A DNA stretch of 64,000 bases from CAVYOD01 sp963770045 (GTDB lineage: Bacteria; Acidobacteriota; Aminicenantia; Aminicenantales; CAVYOD01): contig CAVYOD010000009.1 of NCBI GenBank assembly GCA_963770045.1, positions 1-64,000 of the forward strand. The letters are read 5' to 3'. Below are positions 58,672 through 64,000 of the stretch, in pieces. Numbering within the stretch: position 1 is the first letter of the stretch; the number at the start of each line of letters is the position of its first letter. Below the pieces are notes generated by a model that saw nothing but the letters and a program-made list of their open reading frames with translations, made no database searches and was not told the origin of the DNA. The position numbers were made by a program, and so were the translations under genes.

Positions 58672-59835
58672 ATGAGTTCCTGGATTTCCCGCGAGTGGAG
58701 GACAAAATCCATCCTGGCCCTGGTCGTCGGGGCGACGATGTTTGCCGGGGCACTCCCCCTCTACCGTCACCGCCGTTTCGAAACATCTTTTGTCCCGGGT
58801 GCCGCTGTTACGAGGATCGCCCGGCTCAGCGATTACGGCCCAGGAATCAAGGGAACGATGGCCGACACAAGCGTCTATTTTCTGGAAGGCAAAGAGCCGG
58901 GAGGCAAGGCTCTTCTGATGGCCAACACCCATGCCAATGAACCCGCCGGCTTCCTGGCCTCGCTCATCTTTCTCGAAAACGCCGCCGTTGAGCGGGGGAC
59001 GCTGATCATCATTCCCGAGTTCAACAACTCGGCCGGCCGCAACACCCGTCCGGGCGACGGTTATCCGCTCTATTATGAAATTCAGACGGATTGGGGGGCG
59101 AAGAAATTCCGCATTGGAAACCGGGAAGCGTCGCCTCTCGACCAGTGGCCCGACCCGGATGTCTATATCCATTATCCCGACAAACAGCTGCTTTCATTCA
59201 TCGATGTGAGGAATACCAACAGGACGTGGCCGGGGAGGCCCGACGGCCCGCTCATGGAGAGGGTGACCTACGCAGCCATGGAGATGATGAGAAAAGAGAG
59301 AGTGGACATTGCCATCGACTTCCATGGCGCTGAAACCATGTTTCCCGTCACCAACTGCATCGTGGCGCCCGAAAAATCGGCCAGGATTGCCACGCTGGCC
59401 TCGATGACGGTCAAGGCCATGGAGGGATTCGAGAACCACGTTGAGCCTTCCCCCTCGGGATTCCGCGGGCTCTCGCATCGCGAGATCGGGGATTTCTCCG
59501 ACACATTACCGTTCCTGCTCGAAGCGCCTCTCCCCTTTCTGGACCAGCCGACGGGCCCAAAGACGGTCAAGCTGCTCCTCGACGGCAAGGACCCGTTCCT
59601 CTTGAGCCTGTCCAAAAAGAAGAAACTCTTCGTTCCCTATGATGAAAAGGGTTGGCCGATGGAGAAACGGGTCGGGCAGCATTGTTCGGTGGCGCTGGAG
59701 ATCTTGCGCCAGTATTCAAAGAAGACTCCGGAAAGGGCGATCAAGATCGGCGCTGTCCCTCGCTACTCAGAATTGGTTAAGAACGGCGTCGGTCATTATT
59801 TTCATAATCCGGAAAAGAAAGGTGAGAAGTCATAG
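58672..59835 (+). CDS. Succinylglutamate desuccinylase/aspartoacylase-like zinc hydrolase
   Basis: The 387-residue protein has an N-terminal membrane segment (SILALVVGATMFAGALPLY) and the AstE/AspA zinc pattern: NTHANEPAG (His and Glu ligands), VRNTNRTWPGRPDG and DFHGAETMF. It would remove an acyl group from an N-acyl amino acid, or act as an M14-type carboxypeptidase, near the outer face of the membrane. It lies 1 bp downstream of the 51-residue membrane peptide. The C69 dipeptidase follows after 76 bp. Confidence 0.82.
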   Translation: MSSWISREWRTKSILALVVGATMFAGALPLYRHRRFETSFVPGAAVTRIARLSDYGPGIKGTMADTSVYFLEGKEPGGKALLMANTHANEPAGFLASLIFLENAAVERGTLIIIPEFNNSAGRNTRPGDGYPLYYEIQTDWGAKKFRIGNREASPLDQWPDPDVYIHYPDKQLLSFIDVRNTNRTWPGRPDGPLMERVTYAAMEMMRKERVDIAIDFHGAETMFPVTNCIVAPEKSARIATLASMTVKAMEGFENHVEPSPSGFRGLSHREIGDFSDTLPFLLEAPLPFLDQPTGPKTVKLLLDGKDPFLLSLSKKKKLFVPYDEKGWPMEKRVGQHCSVALEILRQYSKKTPERAIKIGAVPRYSELVKNGVGHYFHNPEKKGEKS

Positions 59836-59911
59836 GCACGCTCGAGGGCTAAGATACTGAGATGGAGCGCGGCGATGATAAAATACAGAGCCCATTTGGA
59901 GGAGGCAAAAA

Positions 59912-61640
59912 ATGAAGACAAGGACACTCATCGGGTTGGCCGGGGTCACAGCGGCCATCGTCATCCTGGTCGGGGGGATAGTTTTTCTCCCGGCCGGAAA
60001 CAAGCCGTCTGATCCTTCCTCTCTCAGGGATGAGGGGAATTGTACGGTCATCATGGTGGGAAAAGACGCTTCTGTTGACGGTTCGACCATTACCACGCAC
60101 ACGGCCGACTGCGGCCTTTGTGACTGGACGTGGCGGCACGTTCCGGCGGCTAACCACAAGCCCGGCGAAAATCGAAAGATTTATCATATCGATCAGTACA
60201 AGATCCTGGCCGCCCAGCGAGGGCCTTAAGTGGGACGTCTACAAAAAAGATTTCACCGGCCTTGAAATCCCGGAATTGCCCCACACTTTCGCCTACCATC
60301 ACGGGATGTTCGGCTATATGAATGAGAACCAGGTGGCTATCGGTGAGTCAACCATCGGCTGCCAGAAAAAGATGTTGAACCCGACTCCAACTCCCGCCTT
60401 CGATCTTACCATGCTGACCCTCATCGCTATGGAGCGGGCGAAAACCGCCCGAGAGGCCATCAAGATCATGGGTGAGCTGGCGGAAACGTACGGCTACGGT
60501 TTCACCGACGAAGGCGAGATGCTTGCCGTGGCCGACCCCAGGGAGGTCTGGGTGTTTGAGATCATGCCCGTTGGCCCTCTGTGGACCCCGAAGAGCGGAA
60601 AGCCAGGCGCGGTCTGGTGTGCCGAGCGCGTTCCCGACGACCATGTCAGCGTCTGTCCTAATGAATCTCGGATAGGAGAGATCGACCTCGGTAAACCCGA
60701 TGACTTCATGGCCTCGCCCAATGTGGTCTCCTACGCCATTGAAAGCGGTCTTTACGATCCCAAAAGCGGCAAGCCTTTCAACTTCAAGAGGGCATATTCG
60801 CCGACGGAGGGCAGCGCTGTGAGCACTGAGGGCTGGGAAGCGCGATTGTGGAGGTTTTTTGACCTCGTCGCCCCGTCGCTTAAGCTCGGACCTGAGACGC
60901 CGGAGATGGACTTCCCCTTCTCGGTCAAGCCGGAGCGGAAACTCTCCGTCCAGGATGTCATGAATTTTACCCGCGACCAGTCCCAGGGGACGATCTTCGA
61001 CCCGCTCAGGGGTATCCGGGGCGGGCCGTTCAGGAACCCAAATTACTTCCGAAAAACCCGCCTTATCTGCGACGGGCGCGCCGAGTATACGAGTGTCACC
61101 CAAAGCCGCGGCTGGCTGCCCAACCCGATCGGCGGGATCGTCTGGATTTCCTTCGGCTCCCAAGACACGGCCTGCTATATGCCTTTTTATGCGGGAATCA
61201 GCGATCTGCCAAAATCCTTCGCCGTCGGTGATCACTGGGTCTTCAACCGCGATTCCGCCCGCTGGGCCTCTGATTATGTCAACTTCCATGTCCAGCCTAT
61301 TTATTCAGAAGCAATCAAAGATGTGAATAGCGCCCAGGCCAAGTATGAGGCCCCGGTCGTCGCCAAGATCACCGAGATCGATAAGCAGGCGGCCGATCTT
61401 TTTAAACAATCTCCAGACAAGGCCTCGAAGTTTTTAACCGGTTTCTGCCTGAATAACGCTCAAAACGTCGTCAAGGCCTGGTGGCAACTCGGAGATGACC
61501 TGCTGGTGAAATACAACCGCCTTTATTTATACGATGTCGCGAAAAGGACCTACGGCCGTCATGCCCTGGACGTTCCGGAATCGTGGAGGAGAGTGACCAA
61601 GTCCTACGAGATACTGATTGAACCGGAGCCAAAAAAATAA
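59912..61640 (+). CDS. C69-family dipeptidase (one frame break)
   Basis: The ATG follows GGAGGAGG. A signal peptide (about 1-28) leads to the Ntn-type active site NCTVIMVGKDASVDGSTITTHT, where the Cys at about residue 44 becomes the nucleophile. The frame breaks near 60228 and resumes at GLKWDVYKKDFTGLEIPELP, continuing to 61640. Corrected length is about 575 residues. C69 dipeptidases (PepD-like) cleave dipeptides; the exported forms may work on peptides from the medium. It is between the AstE-like and DUF6305-like genes. Confidence 0.88.
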
Positions 61641-61674
61641 GGAGTCACTAGTAACCATTTGAGAGGAGGTCGAG

Positions 61675-62319
61675 ATGAAACGAATGAGTATGGCCACGAT
61701 TATCGCCCTGTTTTGGACAATTCCAGGCCTGGTCGCTCAGAATGTTCCGAGGGCTCAGCTTCCCGTGCTTACGACCTCGGCCGGGCAGAGCCAGGATGTG
61801 ACGACTCTCAACATCGTCATGGAAGAAGCCGGCATCAAATATGATTATTGCGATGTTCCCACCCCGGAAATGCTGGCCGCAGGCGTTGGGCTCGGCGGAA
61901 AACAGGCAGCGCCTGGTTTTCACATCGAATCAACGACCGACACGGCCAAGTTCCCCAAGGGCACGCCTTACAAGACTGTTATCTTCGCCATCGGCGCCAG
62001 CCTGAAGGGCATGGGAGCGTCCGGGCTGACCCTGGATGCAGAAGAGGCACGCCTGAAGAAAGTCATCGATTACTGCCAGAAGAACAAGATTTTCATGATC
62101 GCGGTTCATGTCGGAGGCGAATCAAAGAGGGGCCCGGCCGGAAGCGATAACGAGAGGATGATCGATGCCGTCGCGCCTTATGTGAACGACCTGGTCGTCA
62201 CCAACGACAGCAACAAGGACGGCCGGTTCACCAAGATCTCTAAAGAGAAGAACATCCCCTTGACTCAAATTGAATTCGCCCTTGGACTGGTGGACATTAT
62301 GAAGCAGGTTTTCCAATAA
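61675..62319 (+). CDS. Exported DUF6305-like protein
   Basis: The 214-residue protein has a signal peptide (about 1-21), then a body with PVLTTSAGQSQDVTTLNIVMEEAG, VIFAIGASLKGMGASGLTLDAEE and HVGGESKRGPAGSDNERMID. This resembles what I recall as DUF6305, seen near transporters in Aminicenantes-like genomes. A Rossmann-like alpha/beta fold and an extracytoplasmic binding role are plausible. The ATG follows GAGAGGAGG. It is the last gene of the permease operon. Confidence 0.7.
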   Translation: MKRMSMATIIALFWTIPGLVAQNVPRAQLPVLTTSAGQSQDVTTLNIVMEEAGIKYDYCDVPTPEMLAAGVGLGGKQAAPGFHIESTTDTAKFPKGTPYKTVIFAIGASLKGMGASGLTLDAEEARLKKVIDYCQKNKIFMIAVHVGGESKRGPAGSDNERMIDAVAPYVNDLVVTNDSNKDGRFTKISKEKNIPLTQIEFALGLVDIMKQVFQ

Positions 62320-62341
62320 TCACCAAAAAAAGGTGAACCCA

Positions 62342-62358
62342 GAGCTGTGAGCAGTGAC
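62342..62358 (+). repeat. Short GTRAGNN-type array after the DUF6305-like gene
   Basis: GAGCTGTGAGCAGTGACC gives two to three units, 22 bases after the stop. It is the shortest array in the window. Confidence 0.5.
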
Positions 62359-62449
62359 CGGCGGTGGATCAGCGCACACAGCCACTCCTCAAAGGTTTCC
62401 CCGTGCTGGCAAAAGATAAAAAGCTCTGTATGGATGGCTGAATAAAGAT

Positions 62450-63397
62450 TTAAAGCTTGATTTCCTTAATCTTGAGTTTGTTCAAATCGATAATCCCCAG
62501 CCCCTGCTCGGCGCCGCGTTTGAGATGGACGATCTCCTCCGGTTTCAGTCCGCGAAGGCCTGCGCAATAAGCGTCAATGGCCACCCGATCGACGCCGGCC
62601 ACGACTTTTTGGGGCTTGAGTATCTCGCCCGGACCAAACGGGCCGTTCGTGGTGATGATTTCTGTGGCGTCGACGATGCACAGGGCGGGTTTCACGGCCT
62701 TATTCAGGTCGGCGATGCTCTGGTCCAAGTGGGCGATATCGTTCGGGTCGGTGTCCCAATGCTCCTTATGGAATGTCCGGTTGCAGCCGGGAGAATTCAA
62801 CCCCATCAGGTTCTTCATCGTGCCGGTGAACTTGTTTCCCGCATGGTCCTTGGTGATGGGCATATCGATCAGAAGATCGTTGTTGAACAACTCTTTGAGG
62901 ATTCTGGCTTCCTTCAGGGCCACGCCGTTGGAAATCGGCACCGCCTGAAACAGAGCTTCATCCTTTTCGAAGAGCCTGAGATTCGCGCCTTCTTCCTTGG
63001 CTACCTGGCCGAGGCCTGTGTCGTCCCATTGCTTGAGAGGTTGCCAGCTGAGCAGGTTGACTTCCTTGGCCCCGGCTCGCTTGCACATGCGGATGACCGA
63101 ACGGACGATTTCGGGCTTGGTAAAGGCCCCAGGATGTCGGCTCTGCACGTTCGGAAGCAGAGCGACTCGGGAGTTTTTGGGGACGAATTTTTCCATGCCT
63201 CCGAGCATCTCGATCGCCTTTATCGTATTCTTTCCGTAATCACCGCCCATGGCAACAGCCACGTCTGGGCCCGGGTCATCCGAGGCAAAGCCGGAGTCCG
63301 CGCGCGCCGAAGAGCCCAACGAACCACCGATAACAAACGTAACCCCGAGCTTGGCGGAGTCTTTAAAAAACTCTCTTCTTCCTATCGTCCGGGCCAT
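62450..63397 (-). CDS. Tat-exported DUF362 domain protein, second copy
   Basis: The 315-residue protein has a Tat signal (GRREFFKDSAKLGVTFVIGG), a DUF362 core (VALLPNVQSRHPGAFTKPEIVR, LIDMPITKDHAGNKFTGTMKNLMGL) and the end segment VVAGVDRVAIDAYCAGLRGL. A GAGGAGG ribosome-binding site precedes the ATG. It is only distantly similar to the 31005-31895 copy. It lies 3' to 3' with the DUF6305-like gene. Its role is unknown; metal- or cofactor-related export is one guess. Confidence 0.85.
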   Translation of the reverse strand: MARTIGRREFFKDSAKLGVTFVIGGSLGSSARADSGFASDDPGPDVAVAMGGDYGKNTIKAIEMLGGMEKFVPKNSRVALLPNVQSRHPGAFTKPEIVRSVIRMCKRAGAKEVNLLSWQPLKQWDDTGLGQVAKEEGANLRLFEKDEALFQAVPISNGVALKEARILKELFNNDLLIDMPITKDHAGNKFTGTMKNLMGLNSPGCNRTFHKEHWDTDPNDIAHLDQSIADLNKAVKPALCIVDATEIITTNGPFGPGEILKPQKVVAGVDRVAIDAYCAGLRGLKPEEIVHLKRGAEQGLGIIDLNKLKIKEIKL

Positions 63398-63489
63398 CAG
63401 GAACCTCCTCGCAAATTTCTTTGTATTCTCTCACAAGTATCCTCAGAGTTCAACCGGACCAGAATAAACCAGAATCCTCTCCGGGCGTG

Positions 63490-63999
63490 CTACGGTTGGT
63501 GCTTCTTGAGGGCTTCCCGTTGCAGATCCAGGGCCCTGGCCAGCACGGAATGGAGCTTCGCGGCCAGGATTCGTATTTTGATGTTGGACAGCTTTCTCTT
63601 GCCCGACTTCTGGGTTTCGTAATAGGTGTGCAGCAAGATATCTATTTCTTCGTCACTCAGAAAAGGCTTTAGATTCTCATCGGCCTTCAGTTCCTGCCTC
63701 AATTCCTCATAGTCCTGAGCTCTGGCGACGATCTTGTTTTCCTCCAGGAACTGGGCACGCCTCTGTTCATATTCCGGCGCAGCGTAAGCAGGGATGGGGC
63801 CGAGAAGCCGACGCGCCTCACTGAGAGTTGCGTCAAAAAAAAGCTTCCCGTCCTTGAGAAAATTGCGGGCCTGATAGTATTCGGGCGCATTCTGAGCCGC
63901 AGCACTGCTCAGGTAGTCTTCGAAAGTCCGGATGGACTTGGTCAGGAGCTCGAAGCATTTCGCTGCTTCTTGATAAATTTCGCGCTCCCTGGAAATGAC
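63490..63999 (-). CDS. C-terminal part of an uncharacterised helical protein, continues past the window
   Basis: An open frame of about 169 residues runs from the right edge to a stop at 63490. It is alpha-helical and charged (REREIYQEAAKCFELLTKS, EYEQRRAQFLEENKIVAR, DEEIDILLHTYYETQKSGKR), with no membrane segment. I do not recognise the family. The true start is outside the window. Confidence 0.55.
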   Translation of the reverse strand, partial: VISREREIYQEAAKCFELLTKSIRTFEDYLSSAAAQNAPEYYQARNFLKDGKLFFDATLSEARRLLGPIPAYAAPEYEQRRAQFLEENKIVARAQDYEELRQELKADENLKPFLSDEEIDILLHTYYETQKSGKRKLSNIKIRILAAKLHSVLARALDLQREALKKHQP

Positions 64000-64000
64000 C

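Overview
This window looks like bacterial chromosome with moderately high GC (I did not count it). It is rich in secreted peptidases and glycosidases, Tat-exported DUF362 proteins and small paralogue-like DUF proteins. That mix recalls Candidatus Aminicenantes or another Acidobacteriota lineage, but this is an inference from gene flavour: the window holds no rRNA, tRNA or ribosomal-protein marker.

Layout. 1-693 is sequence of different character that cuts into a decayed wzz/cpsD-type polysaccharide co-polymerase gene (694-2508); an internally deleted IS3-family remnant (2509-3071) abuts the other end of that gene. 3295-8167 (minus) holds a small membrane protein, a secreted GH38 alpha-mannosidase, mscL with a zinc-ribbon tail, an exported double-rhodanese sulfurtransferase and a small membrane protein that follows an APC amino-acid permease (8169-9758). 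Divergent from the permease is a membrane-anchored Usp - TrkA-N - TrkA - PTS EIIA(Ntr-like) operon (9965-12080). gapN, a GNAT protein, a ProXp-ala-like tRNA editing protein, a LolA-like protein and a PLP class V enzyme follow. 18.0-24.1 kb (minus) is a cell-wall/peptide block: S9 peptidase, gamma-glutamyltransferase, exported alanine racemase and a CBM9-like protein. 24.2-29.2 kb (plus) has a serine beta-lactamase-like protein and a two-gene proline/sarcosine-type flavoprotein dehydrogenase. 29.4-39.2 kb (minus) has a second beta-lactamase-like protein, DUF362 and DUF6599-like proteins, an iron/cobalamin-type ABC importer (ATPase, permease, binding protein) and a giant sortilin-type beta-propeller. 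39.4-44.4 kb has an Nramp-like transporter, DUF4342, a GH29 fucosidase and a DUF2207 protein. 44.7-55.0 kb (plus) has an acyl-CoA synthetase, an M20 peptidase, a nucleoside-type MFS - Gfo/Idh - TIM-barrel/DUF1080 sugar operon and a DAK2-DegV fusion. 55.0-64.0 kb has an HtrA protease, a radical SAM protein, an ion-transporter-superfamily operon (permease, 51-aa membrane peptide, AstE-like, C69 dipeptidase, DUF6305-like), a Tat-DUF362 protein and a partial gene at the edge.

Non-coding highlights. (1) A 156-bp element (29260-29415) between convergent genes is closed by a perfect 20-bp inverted repeat and contains two further hairpins; it is a candidate structured RNA or miniature mobile element. 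(2) Heptamer arrays of the form GTRAGNN recur about 15 times, usually at gene 3' ends. Because 7 is 1 modulo 3 they carry stops in all three frames in one orientation only, and they supply the actual stop codon of at least five genes. (3) GGGGAC-type palindromes recur five times, three of them inside coding sequence. (4) A nested inverted-repeat region at 16491-16630 has two competing foldings. (5) About 22 single frame breaks occur across otherwise well-conserved genes; this density suggests residual assembly indels rather than biology.
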